34,431 bases of DNA from Anaerolineales bacterium (GTDB lineage: Bacteria; Chloroflexota; Anaerolineae; Anaerolineales; UBA6663). Shown here one piece after another: positions 23,786-32,484 of this stretch; the stretch's first letter is position 1; each line of letters starts with the position of its first letter. A program made the translations under genes and the position numbers. The DNA lies in contig JANWXR010000005.1 in NCBI GenBank assembly GCA_025057205.1, forward strand, positions 1-34,431, read 5' to 3'. Under the pieces are notes generated by a model. The model saw nothing but the letters and a program-made list of their open reading frames with translations. It did no database searches and was not told where the DNA came from.

Positions 23786-24610
23786 ATGCCGCGACGGAAA
23801 CGAAAGCGCCAGGATGACGACATTGGGCTGTTCTGGCTGATGCTGCGCCGCATAGACGAAGCTTCTCTAGCCGCACAGCAACGCCGGCAGGCTGAGCACG
23901 AAGCGGAGATGGCCCGCCTGAGGGAAGCCGACCGCAAGATGCAACTGCGGCGCAGACAGGCGCAGCTGGCTTCGTCCTGGAAGCGCGCCATGGTCGAACT
24001 CTACCCGGAGCAACTTCCGGAGAATTACCCCTCGGGGCCTCGCGACCTCGACGCTGCCCGTCTGGAGCAGCTCGCCGTGCAGGTGTACACCAAACTCGGC
24101 TACGAGACCGAGCATCGAGGCGGCGCGGGCGATGGGGGCGTGGATGTGCTGGTGCGCTCGCAGTTGCTTGGCGAGACCTTGGTCATTCAATGCAAGCAAT
24201 ATCAGGCGAAGGTGCAGCCCAACGTGGTGCGCGAGACGCGCGGCGCACTGCGCGGTCGGCAGAAGGGCGTGATATGGGCGCCGGGAGGCTTTACGCCTGC
24301 GGCCAACGCTGAGGCCGAGCGCATGCGGATTGAACTGTACGATGAGCAGAGAATCCTCGAGCTGGTGGAGCGCGCCTATCCTGCGCCCGACTGGACGCCC
24401 ACGCCGTTGGAGACTGCCGTATCGGTCGCATCACCTGTTGTCACAGACAAGCCACCTTCATCCGAACAACGGCCAGCATTCCCGGCGCGCGGGCCACTGG
24501 GCCTGACGCGTGCACAGTGGGTCATTGTTGGTCTTGCAGCAGGTGGGGTCATCATGCTGATGACCTTGCTTTTCGTCATCATCCTCGCTGTGTTGTTCGC
24601 TCAAATGTAG
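23786..24610 (+). CDS. Mrr-type restriction endonuclease domain with C-terminal TM
   Basis: GYETEHRGGAGDGGVDVLVRSQLLGETLVIQCKQYQAKVQPNVVRETRGALRGRQKGVIWAPGGFTPAANAEAERMRIELYDEQRILELV (PD-(D/E)xK); C-terminal TRAQWVIVGLAAGGVIMLMTLLFVIILAVLFAQM. Confidence 0.85.
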   Translation: MPRRKRKRQDDDIGLFWLMLRRIDEASLAAQQRRQAEHEAEMARLREADRKMQLRRRQAQLASSWKRAMVELYPEQLPENYPSGPRDLDAARLEQLAVQVYTKLGYETEHRGGAGDGGVDVLVRSQLLGETLVIQCKQYQAKVQPNVVRETRGALRGRQKGVIWAPGGFTPAANAEAERMRIELYDEQRILELVERAYPAPDWTPTPLETAVSVASPVVTDKPPSSEQRPAFPARGPLGLTRAQWVIVGLAAGGVIMLMTLLFVIILAVLFAQM

Positions 24611-24630
24611 TAAATATTATGTCGAGAAAA

Positions 24631-24675
24631 TGTGTCTAGTGTCGTAAGTGTCGAAGTGTCGTATAAGACGACACA
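24631..24675. repeat. Right-end octamer-iteron cluster, mirror image of the left-end clusters
   Basis: TGTGTCTAGTGTCGTAAGTGTCGAAGTGTCGTATAAGACGACACA; its reverse complement aligns with GTCGTCTTGTACGACACTTACGACACTACGACACTCGACAC at 4482 and 4615. Confidence 0.85.
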
Positions 24676-24802
24676 TATATATATTATGTAATATTGGAAT
24701 TCCCGTATTAGTAACACCCCTGAACACACATCCCTGAACGCATCACCCCTGAGAATCTTGCCCGCGACCAAACAGGTGTGCTATCCTGTGACCGCCATAC
24801 GC

Positions 24803-24835
24803 AAAAGGCCCCCACGCAGCGACACGTGAGGGCCT
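24803..24835 (-). terminator. Rho-independent-like terminator on the minus strand
   Basis: Minus strand AGGCCCTCACG-TGTCGCTG-CGTGGGGGCCTTTT: 11-bp stem (one U-G) followed by a T run. Confidence 0.6.
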
Positions 24836-24884
24836 GATAGCCAACCCGATCCGGGGGTTGGAGCTGAACTCACTGTAACACGTT

Positions 24885-24918
24885 CAGGCCGCCCTCGCAA
24901 CGGGGCGGCCTGTTGTTT
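24885..24918 (+). terminator. Terminator/attenuator hairpin upstream of the integrase
   Basis: CAGGCCGCCC-TCGCAACG-GGGCGGCCTG then TTGTTT. Confidence 0.6.
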
Positions 24919-24948
24919 ATCTAGCAGTGGAGGGTAGAGGAATATGAC

Positions 24949-25941
24949 ATGACCAAACCAGACAACCGAATAACGTTCAGCCAGGCCTACGCCAGCTACC
25001 TGCTCAGCCTGAACGCTCAGGACGTGAGTGCCAAGCACTTGCAGAATCAGAAGCCGGTGCGCGACGCTTTCCTGTTGCGCATCGGTGACCTGGCCCTCGA
25101 CGAGATCACCCCGGATGTGATTCGTCGCTGGCTACTGTGGCTGCAAGGCAAGGACGCCGACCCGGAAGTGCCTGCGCCCCCATCCGGGGTAAAGAGCGCC
25201 ACACTCAGCAGCGCAGGTGTGGACCGTCACTTCCGCACGTTGCGGGCCTTCTTCAACTGGTGCGAGCAGGAAGAGCTTATCCACCGGTCGCCGTTTCGCA
25301 AGGTGAAGCGGCCACAGGTGGAACACAAATCGCCGGACGTGCTCACCGAGGCCGAGGCCTATCATCTGCTGGACTGCGTGCGCACCAACGGTGACCGGAA
25401 CAGCTACCGTGACTATTGCCTGCACCTGTTGTTGCTGGATACCGGAATCCGCTTGAACGAGTGTTATCAACTCAACTTGGCGGACGTGAATCTTCAGGAA
25501 GGGTATCTGGTCATCCGGCATGGGAAAGGCAAGGCGGGCGCCAAGAGCCGACAGCGCAACGCGGTGCTGGGGTTGGAGTGCCGCAAGGCGCTGAGCCTGT
25601 ACATCCTGAAGCACAGGCATGCAGTACAGGGGGAGAGTGCGCTGTTCGTGAACGAATACGGCTACCGCCTGGCGAAGAGCAGCATCCAGCACATCATCAC
25701 CAAGGACCTGAAACGCTACGTGCACCGTGACTTGGTGCGGTGGGGGCCACACACCCACCGCCACACCTTTGTGACCTTCGACTTGCGCTATAGTCGCGAC
25801 ATCGAGCGGACACGCAAGCGGGCGGGCCACAGCAACGTGAAGACCACGCAGCAGTATGGGCACTTGGTGATGAGCGACCTGTTGTACGAGGACGGCAGCC
25901 CGGTGGACATCATCTTGCGGAACCGGCGCGGTGCCGGGTAG
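24949..25941 (+). CDS. Tyrosine recombinase / integrase
   Basis: N-terminal SAM-like domain; LLDTGIRLNECYQLNLADV (Arg box), HTHRHTFVTFDLRYSRDIERTRKRAGHSNVKTTQQYGHL (HxxR...H...Y); near attR. Confidence 0.93.
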   Translation: MTKPDNRITFSQAYASYLLSLNAQDVSAKHLQNQKPVRDAFLLRIGDLALDEITPDVIRRWLLWLQGKDADPEVPAPPSGVKSATLSSAGVDRHFRTLRAFFNWCEQEELIHRSPFRKVKRPQVEHKSPDVLTEAEAYHLLDCVRTNGDRNSYRDYCLHLLLLDTGIRLNECYQLNLADVNLQEGYLVIRHGKGKAGAKSRQRNAVLGLECRKALSLYILKHRHAVQGESALFVNEYGYRLAKSSIQHIITKDLKRYVHRDLVRWGPHTHRHTFVTFDLRYSRDIERTRKRAGHSNVKTTQQYGHLVMSDLLYEDGSPVDIILRNRRGAG

Positions 25942-26077
25942 AATATCCGGCGGTCGTCAGGCACAGGTGGGGGCCGTATGGCATCAGCTCAGCGTGTAAG
26001 TGCTATGAGGTCACTCTACACGCAGCGCCAGATGTAGCGGAAGAATCACCCTCCACCCCTGCATCTTGTGCAATTTT

Positions 26078-26117
26078 CGCGGGTGTCGCCAAGTGGTAAG
26101 GCGTCAGCCTTCCAAGC
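26078..26117 (+). repeat. attR core (5' half of intact tRNA-Gly)
   Basis: 40-bp identity to 4340-4379. Confidence 0.9.
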
Positions 26118-26150
26118 TGATATTCGTGGGTTCGAATCCCATCACCCGCT
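26079..26150 (+). tRNA. tRNA-Gly (anticodon TCC)
   Basis: GCGGGTG..GCCAAGTGGTAAGGC.TCAGC-CTTCCAA-GCTGA.TATTC.GTGGG-TTCGAAT-CCCAT.CACCCGC-T: complete cloverleaf. Confidence 0.96.
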
Positions 26151-26157
26151 TTGCTGG

Positions 26158-26183
26158 CGACGAGTGGCCAAGGCCGCTCGTCG
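26158..26183. terminator. Hairpin between tRNA-Gly and the convergent PBP gene
   Basis: CGACGAGTGGCCAAGGCCGCTCGTCG, near-perfect stem followed by TTCTGTT. Confidence 0.55.
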
Positions 26184-26189
26184 TTCTGT

Positions 26190-28463
26190 TCAAGGTGTCG
26201 GCGTGGGCGTTTCCGTCTCCGCCGGCGTAGCGCCCGGTTCGGGGGTCGGGGTTGGTAGCCGCGGCACGCCAATCGTCTCCTCCCAGTCGAACTTGCGGTA
26301 GGGCAGGCCGAAGTAAGCTTCCACTACACGACGAAAGATGGGTGCGGCAAAGTCCGAACCTTGGCCGGCGTTGGCGACAACGACGGCGATGGCGATGTCG
26401 GGCTTATCGGGGCGGTTGGCGTAGGTGTAGCCCGCGAACCAGGCGTCCGGCTCGTTCACGCCGAACAGGCCGGGGTCTTCCGCTGTGCCCGTCTTGCCGG
26501 CCACCGGGATGCGAAAGCCACGAAAGACCAGACGGGCGGTACCGATCGGCTCGCGAGGCACGTTCTTCATCGCTTCCTGTATGGCGGCCAGTTGCTCGGC
26601 GCTCAGCGGTAGTGTGCCGCTAACGAGCGGCTGGAAGGTAAAGGTCGGGGGGCCTTCAGCGGGGCGGATTTCCCGCACCAGTTGCGGCTGAAGCAGCGTT
26701 CCGCCGTTCGCCACCGCCGCCGCCATCCGCGCGATTTGCAGTGGGGTCACCAGCACATCGCCTTGGCCGATGGATAGGTTAATCGAGTCGATGGCGTTCC
26801 AGGCTTCGCCGCGCGTGCGCTGTTTCCACGTCGCATCTGGGATCAGGCCGGGGATTTCCTCGATCTGGCCGATATTGGTCGGCTGGCCGAGGCCGAAGGC
26901 GCGCGCCATATCCGGCAGCCACTGCGGGTTCCAGTTGTGCAGGTCAAAGCCGATGTGATAGAACCATGGGTTGCATGAGGCAGTCAGTCCCTGCATCAGC
27001 GTCAATTCGCCGTGGCCCTGTTCGAACCAGTCACGGCGAATGAAGTTCGGGTCGGTCGTCTCATTCCATGTACCGGTACAGGTGTAGCGCGTTTCCGGGG
27101 TGAAGCGGCCTGAGGTCAGCGCTGCGGCCATGGTGACAATCTTGAACACCGAGCCGGCAGGATAGGTGGCTTGCGTGGCATGGTTGAGCAAAGGCCGCTG
27201 CGGGTTGTTGAACACCGAGTTGACCAGGAAGGCGTGACGGTTGTTGCTAAAGATGTTGGGGCTGAAGGTGGGCGAGGAGGCCAGCGCTAGAACTTCACCG
27301 GTGGCGTAATCCATGACCACGATGCCGCCGGTGAAGCCGCTCAAGGCAGCCTGCGCGGCCTGTTGCAGGTTGAAGTCTATCGTAGTGTAGATGTCCTGGG
27401 CCGGCGTCGAGGCGGTGCGTGCCACCATGCGCAGGAAGTTCAGGTTCGCATCGCGCAGTTGCAGTTGCGCTCCCGGCCTGCCGGCCAGGTACGGCTCGCC
27501 CCAGGCCTCGAGGCCGGTGCGGCCTACCCGCTCGCTGCCCATATAGCCACGTGCCTGAAAGGTTTCCAGCTCATCCGGTTGGATAAAGCTGGTGTAGCCG
27601 GTGACGTGCGCGGCGGCCCCGTTGCCGGCGTAGTAGCGGTCGGTGTAGGCGTTGAACTGCACGCCGGGCGTGTTGAAGAGATAGCCGAAGCGCTGTGTGT
27701 CGGTGATGGTGACCTCGCCCAGTGCCAGGTACTGTGCGCCGACGCCGGCCTGTAGAGCTGCCTCCACTTGCCGTCGGACGACTTCGGCGGGCAGGCCGAG
27801 CAGGCGCGCGACACCGCTGATTGCGCCGCTGTCTTCAGTGAGTTCGCTCGGAACCAGGCCGACGGTGTAGGCTTCGCTCAACTGCACCAGAGGGATGCCG
27901 TTGCGGTCATAAATCGCGCCGCGTCGCGGCGAGACGGTCACCATCAATAGCTGTTGGCCGTTCACCAGCTCCGGCCAGATGAGCGTCGGGCTGAAGACGA
28001 GGCGCCACTGACCGGATTCGCGCCGCAGCGTCGCGTTCAGCTCCGTCTCTAGGTTGCCCACCAGCCGCGTGAGGTATTTCAGTTTGATGATGGCCTGAGC
28101 ACTATCGCCAGATTCCTCCACTCCGATAATTTCGGTTTGGATCTGCGTCACCGTTATCTTCTCTAGCTCGCGGCGATACTGTTGCTCGAAATCGGCGGCA
28201 CTCCAAGCGGCTTGGCTTTCGGCGGTGAGCAGAGCGTACATCGCAGCGTAGTCGCCAGCCTGCCAGGCGGCCAGATACGTCGTCAAAGTCTGGTGCGGTG
28301 TCGGCGGAGGAGTTGGTGTGAGCGGGAGGAAAGTAGGCGTGGGGGATGCGGTCGGCGTCGGCTGCGGCGTTGGTTCGGCGGCGCAAGCGACCAACATCAC
28401 GGCCGGCAGCACGAGCAGAGGGCGTTTCCATTCGGAAGTGAAGCGGGGCACGATGGGTATCAT
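26190..28463 (-). CDS. Class B penicillin-binding protein (lipoprotein-like signal, MecA-N/NTF2-like domain, transpeptidase, TP-rich tail)
   Basis: LVACAAEPTPQPTP; YPAGSVFKIVTMAAAL (SxxK), SCN, VAGKTGTAE (KTG). Confidence 0.93.
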   Translation of the reverse strand: MIPIVPRFTSEWKRPLLVLPAVMLVACAAEPTPQPTPTASPTPTFLPLTPTPPPTPHQTLTTYLAAWQAGDYAAMYALLTAESQAAWSAADFEQQYRRELEKITVTQIQTEIIGVEESGDSAQAIIKLKYLTRLVGNLETELNATLRRESGQWRLVFSPTLIWPELVNGQQLLMVTVSPRRGAIYDRNGIPLVQLSEAYTVGLVPSELTEDSGAISGVARLLGLPAEVVRRQVEAALQAGVGAQYLALGEVTITDTQRFGYLFNTPGVQFNAYTDRYYAGNGAAAHVTGYTSFIQPDELETFQARGYMGSERVGRTGLEAWGEPYLAGRPGAQLQLRDANLNFLRMVARTASTPAQDIYTTIDFNLQQAAQAALSGFTGGIVVMDYATGEVLALASSPTFSPNIFSNNRHAFLVNSVFNNPQRPLLNHATQATYPAGSVFKIVTMAAALTSGRFTPETRYTCTGTWNETTDPNFIRRDWFEQGHGELTLMQGLTASCNPWFYHIGFDLHNWNPQWLPDMARAFGLGQPTNIGQIEEIPGLIPDATWKQRTRGEAWNAIDSINLSIGQGDVLVTPLQIARMAAAVANGGTLLQPQLVREIRPAEGPPTFTFQPLVSGTLPLSAEQLAAIQEAMKNVPREPIGTARLVFRGFRIPVAGKTGTAEDPGLFGVNEPDAWFAGYTYANRPDKPDIAIAVVVANAGQGSDFAAPIFRRVVEAYFGLPYRKFDWEETIGVPRLPTPTPEPGATPAETETPTPTP

Positions 28464-28553
28464 ACCATGCTCATCTGAGCGCCTCCCCAATTTTACGCTG
28501 CCCACCGACCGGCGGTGTATACTTGGCCTACCCGGTTCGGCAGGTGAGGTGGA

Positions 28554-29543
28554 ATGATTCACGTCCTCATCGTTGAAGACAACCCTGGCATCAGTTCCGT
28601 GATGCGGGAACTGTTGGAGATGGAGGGGTATGAGGTGACTTTGGCGGCCAACGGCCTGGAGGCGCTGGAAGCGTTCGATCGGGTTGCGCCGGACTTAGTG
28701 GTCTCCGATATCATGATGCCGAAGATGGACGGGTTTGCCCTGCTGGAGGCGGTGCGCGCCCGCCCGAACGGCGCCGGCATTCCCTTCCTGTTCCTCAGCG
28801 CGCGTTCAGAGCAGGCCGCCACTTCGCTCGCTCGCTCCCTTGGTGCCGATGACTACCTGTTCAAACCGTTTGCGCCGGAGGATTTGCTGATAGCCGTCCG
28901 GGCCAAGCTCGACCGGCGGCGCGCGCTTCAGCTGCTCGATACGCGCCTGGCACATGTGCAGACGGTGCGCATGCTGGCAAACGCAGTCGAAGCGCGCGAG
29001 AGCTACACGCGTGGCCACGTCGAGCGCGTCCAGCAATATGCCCTGCAACTGGCGCGGGCGCTCGGCTGGGATGCTGAGGCGCTCTTGCTGTGCGAGTTCG
29101 GCGCGCTGCTGCACGACGTGGGCAAGCTGGCCGTGCCCCGCTCCATCCTCAACAAGCGCCGGCCGTTGACCTACGCGGAGTGGCAACTGTTGCGCCGCCA
29201 CCCGGAAACGGGCCGGCAGATGCTGGAAGGCGTGGATCACCTGCGCGGCGCGATCCCCTACGTGCTCCATCATCACGAGCGCTGGAACGGCGACGGTTAT
29301 CCGGGCCGGCTCGCCGGGCATGACATCCCCCGCGAAGGCCGTCTGCTGGCCATCGTGGATGCTTACGACGCGATGACGACCAACCGCCCTTATCGGTTAG
29401 CGATGCCGGTAGAGCAGGCGCTGGATGAGATTCGCAGTCAGAGCGGCATTCAGTTCGACCCGGCCATGGTCGAGGTCTTTATCCAGTTGCAGCCCTTGAG
29501 GCCTGAGGCGCCGCCGGCGAGGTTGGACGATGCTCCCCTGTGA
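28554..29543 (+). CDS. Response regulator with HD-GYP domain (RpfG-like)
   Basis: Receiver MIHVLIVEDNPGISSVMRELLEMEGYEV...DLVVSDIMMPKMDG; LLHDVGKLAVP...HHERWNGDGYPGRLAG. Confidence 0.95.
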   Translation: MIHVLIVEDNPGISSVMRELLEMEGYEVTLAANGLEALEAFDRVAPDLVVSDIMMPKMDGFALLEAVRARPNGAGIPFLFLSARSEQAATSLARSLGADDYLFKPFAPEDLLIAVRAKLDRRRALQLLDTRLAHVQTVRMLANAVEARESYTRGHVERVQQYALQLARALGWDAEALLLCEFGALLHDVGKLAVPRSILNKRRPLTYAEWQLLRRHPETGRQMLEGVDHLRGAIPYVLHHHERWNGDGYPGRLAGHDIPREGRLLAIVDAYDAMTTNRPYRLAMPVEQALDEIRSQSGIQFDPAMVEVFIQLQPLRPEAPPARLDDAPL

Positions 29544-30267
29544 AGTGCGCCGGCTGGGCTGCGTGCCGTACGCGCGGGCGTGGGAGCTGCAAAGGCAACT
29601 GGCCACGCAGCGCGCTGCCGACGCCATCCCCGATACGCTCCTGCTGCTGGAGCATCCACACACGTACACTTTCGGGCGCAAGGGGCAGCCGAGCAATCTG
29701 CTGCTGAGCGAGGCCGAGCTTGAAAAGCGGGGCATCGCCGTGTATTGGGTGGACCGCGGCGGCGATATTACCTACCATGGCCCCGGCCAGCTCGTCGGTT
29801 ATCCCATCCTGAAGCTTGGCGCGCCGACGACAGAGGAAGGACGGCTCCCGCAGGCCGATTACGTGGGCTATATCCGCAAGCTGGAGGAGATGCTCATCAC
29901 CGTGTGCGCGCGCTTTGGGCTGGTGACCGGCCAGTTGCATGGCCTGACCGGAGTCTGGGTGCAGGCCGACCTGGCCTCGCGCTGCCCGCACTGCCCTCCG
30001 GCGGCGCGCCTCGCCCCGGCGAAGATCGCCGCCATCGGTGTGAAGGTGGATGCACGCGGCATCAGCCAACACGGCTTCGCCCTCAACGTCAACCCGGATA
30101 TGGAGTATTTCAACGGCATCATCGGCTGCGGGCTGGCCGGTCATGCTGCCATCTCGATGGCCGATTTGCTTGCCGAGCCGCCGTCGCTGAGCGCGGTGAT
30201 GGACGAGGTGGTGCGCCAGTTTGGCCGGATTTTCGACAGGCGCATGGTTGAGGTTGAGGAGGGATGA
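29530..30267 (+). CDS. lipB: Lipoyl(octanoyl) transferase LipB
   Basis: LLLLEHPHTYTFGRKG...VDRGGDITYHGPGQLVGYPIL...GVWVQ...KIAAIGVKVDARGISQHGFALNVNPD. Confidence 0.95.
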   Translation: MLPCEVRRLGCVPYARAWELQRQLATQRAADAIPDTLLLLEHPHTYTFGRKGQPSNLLLSEAELEKRGIAVYWVDRGGDITYHGPGQLVGYPILKLGAPTTEEGRLPQADYVGYIRKLEEMLITVCARFGLVTGQLHGLTGVWVQADLASRCPHCPPAARLAPAKIAAIGVKVDARGISQHGFALNVNPDMEYFNGIIGCGLAGHAAISMADLLAEPPSLSAVMDEVVRQFGRIFDRRMVEVEEG

Positions 30268-30283
30268 GGGTAGCTTTGCGAGG

Positions 30284-30353
30284 ACTGAAGACTGATGACT
30301 GAAGAAGACTGATGACTGATAACTGATAACTGGTAACTGAAGACTGAAGACTA
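30284..30353. repeat. Degenerate heptad tandem repeat (ACTGAAG/ACTGATG/ACTGATA)
   Basis: GGACTGAAGACTGATGACTGAAGAAGACTGATGACTGATAACTGATAACTGGTAACTGAAGACTGAAGACT between lipB and the META gene. Confidence 0.8.
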
Positions 30354-30359
30354 GGGTGG

Positions 30360-31163
30360 CTAGGGCGATGAGGCGGCGCGGAAGTGTAGCCTGCCGCCCG
30401 CGTACGTCAGCGTCAGACGGTCGCCCTCAATGGCATATTCCGTGACCGTGCGGAAGGCTTTGATAAAGGCTCGTTCCTGCTCCGCTACGCCCGGCTCCCG
30501 GCAGGCCTGTACAGTATGCTGAATCAAGCCAAGCTCCAGCCTTGACTCATCTACGCTGTACTCGGCACTGAACCAGTTGCAGCCCAAGTAGCCGCTCGCC
30601 TTGTGATCGGCAAAGGTCAGCGTAATCTCCGTTCCGGCCAGCACCGGCGAAGCCACTTCGCCCTGCTCGAAGGTCTCCAGCCGCCAGAGCGTGCCCTCCA
30701 GCGGTACCGGTGGCGGGGGCAACACTCGCTCGAATTTCAGAACGCCGTTGGCGTTGGTGATGGTCAAGGCCTCGCCCGAGACGGCGAGCAGGCCGCCTTC
30801 GCTCAATTGTTGCAGGTAGGCGCTCTCCTGCGCCATCACGCCCTCCTCCAGGCAGGCCATTTTTGTGCTGCCTACTCCGGTTACGGTGAAGGTTTCACCG
30901 AGCAGAGTGTAATTGCCGAAGTAACTGTTGCAGCCGGCAGAGCCGCCCAGCTCCGTGTCGCTGCGGAAGGCCAGAGTGATGGGCGTGCTCCCAATGGGCG
31001 CGACCGGCGCTTCTGCCGGGCCGTAGCTCACAAGCTGCCATTCGGTGCCGTTCAACTCAGGTGATGGGTCGGGAACGGGCGCCGGTGTCGCGATGGGCGC
31101 GCAGGCCGCCAGCCACAGGGAAGCAATCAGGAAATTAATAAGCGCTGGTTTGCGTTGCCACAT
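30360..31163 (-). CDS. Lipoprotein with two META (HslJ-like) domains
   Basis: LAACAPIATPAP lipobox; LNGTEWQLVSYG...GSAGCNSYFGNYT...; LEGTLWRLETF...GYLGCNWFSAEY. Confidence 0.9.
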   Translation of the reverse strand: MWQRKPALINFLIASLWLAACAPIATPAPVPDPSPELNGTEWQLVSYGPAEAPVAPIGSTPITLAFRSDTELGGSAGCNSYFGNYTLLGETFTVTGVGSTKMACLEEGVMAQESAYLQQLSEGGLLAVSGEALTITNANGVLKFERVLPPPPVPLEGTLWRLETFEQGEVASPVLAGTEITLTFADHKASGYLGCNWFSAEYSVDESRLELGLIQHTVQACREPGVAEQERAFIKAFRTVTEYAIEGDRLTLTYAGGRLHFRAASSP

Positions 31164-31494
31164 ATCAACCTCGAATCAAGCCATAATCGCCGATTGGCTG
31201 GAGAATCCACCGATGTTGCAGATTGTCACAGATGAGTCCACTGAAAAAACCACTTTCCGGGCGCAAAAGCCACCATATATGGCGTTGAGATTACAACCAA
31301 AGCGGCATATGTGGCGGCCAAGCGTTTCAATCATGACCTTTTTTCAGTACACTCACAGATTCTTCTCTGCGAAAATCTGCGCAGTCTGTGGAACGATCAG
31401 AAAGGCTGAACAGTACGAATACAGAAAGTTTCAGAGCCTGTGCCAGGCCACATAATTTGTGACGACCTCCCTGCGCTTCAAGTTCCATGCAGCC

Positions 31495-32481
31495 TCAGCC
31501 GGCGGCCGCGCCCGGCCAGGGCACGCCGACGTAAGCCGTCTCGCACGGCGGGCCGGCGGCATAGGCGATGGTACGTGCGGTCAGGTCGGCCTGAACGCTC
31601 CACAGGGTGGTGTGCCCGCCGCTGTGGCCGCACAGCCCGGAGGCGCAGTCGCTAAGGGGGCGGCCTGCGTGCAGGGCCTCGAGGCGGCGCCGGGAGTGCT
31701 CCAGCTTGCGCCCGCGCTGAAAGCCCCGCATCTCCGGGTGCTCGAAGTGATTGGTCGCCGCGAGGACGCCCTTGCGCTCCGGCTCGCGCAAACGCACGCG
31801 CTCGGGATGCGCCTCCACCACGGCCAGCGCGCCGCTCGGGTCGGCGATGAGGTAGTTGAACGGGTTGAGATGCGGCACGTGCGTCAGCAGGTCAACGGCC
31901 TGGCGCGTATTGGCACAGGTCTCCAGCACGAGGCGCGGCAGCAGGTGAAACGGCAGGCCCGGTCGAATCTGCGCCGGCTCATTCGCGAGGACGACGTGCA
32001 GGGCGATGAACAGGCCGGCGTCGTTGACGCCGTCGTAGCGCCCGCCGGGCACGGAGCCGCGCATGCCGAGGCTTGGCCGGCCTAAATCCGGCGCGAGGCG
32101 GATGCGCTGGCGCACGCGCTGGAAGGGGTAGAAGTCGTAGTTACGGCCCACGCGCACATGGCCGTCCGTGTCTATGCGGGCATAGGACGAGCAGCCGCCT
32201 TCGGGGTGGGCGGGCGCGCGACGGCGCAGCTTCATGGAGCGGCGACAGATGCCGCGCAACAGTTCGTCGAAGGCGAGGCCCTGCGCGTCGGCGTAGCCGC
32301 GCAGTTCGTCGAGCAGCGGGGCGTGCAGCTCGGCGACGATGGCCGCGCACTCACGCGCGAACGCCAGGTCAGGCGGCGGTGGCCACCAATGCGGCGGCTC
32401 GAAGCGCGCCGTATGACGGCCCAGCGTCTGGCCGATGGCGTAGTGCGCGCCGCGCAGGTCGAAGGTCTGAGAGTCAATCAT
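31495..32481 (-). CDS. C45-family peptidase / acyl-CoA:6-APA acyltransferase-like Ntn hydrolase
   Basis: EGGCSSYARIDTDGHVRVGRNYDFYP...GRYDGVNDAGLFIALHVV (Ntn Cys). Confidence 0.88.
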   Translation of the reverse strand: MIDSQTFDLRGAHYAIGQTLGRHTARFEPPHWWPPPPDLAFARECAAIVAELHAPLLDELRGYADAQGLAFDELLRGICRRSMKLRRRAPAHPEGGCSSYARIDTDGHVRVGRNYDFYPFQRVRQRIRLAPDLGRPSLGMRGSVPGGRYDGVNDAGLFIALHVVLANEPAQIRPGLPFHLLPRLVLETCANTRQAVDLLTHVPHLNPFNYLIADPSGALAVVEAHPERVRLREPERKGVLAATNHFEHPEMRGFQRGRKLEHSRRRLEALHAGRPLSDCASGLCGHSGGHTTLWSVQADLTARTIAYAAGPPCETAYVGVPWPGAAAG

Positions 32482-32484
32482 CGG

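Larger units (their letters stand above)
4340..26117. mobile_element. Integrative element inserted in tRNA-Gly(TCC), ~21.8 kb
   Basis: Exact 40-bp direct repeat CGCGGGTGTCGCCAAGTGGTAAGGCGTCAGCCTTCCAAGC at 4340-4379 and 26078-26117; tyrosine recombinase at the right end; replication, regulatory and FtsK-motor genes inside; ordinary chromosomal genes outside. Confidence 0.9.

Noticed and set aside
4340-26117. Classification as a conventional tailed prophage
   Set aside because: An integrase and CI/Cro-like switch are present, but no terminase, portal, major capsid, tail or lysis genes were recognised in ~22 kb.
4340-26117. Classification as a classical inovirus
   Set aside because: Small TM proteins plus spike plus ATPase are suggestive, but the size, DnaG-type primase and DUF3987-like ATPase are atypical, and no Zot-type TM ATPase or secretin was seen. 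Kept only as an analogy.
26003-26272. Minus-strand ORF with AGDGIRTHEYQLGRLTPYHLATPA
   Set aside because: This is the antisense translation of the tRNA-Gly gene, a familiar spurious annotation, and is not a real protein.
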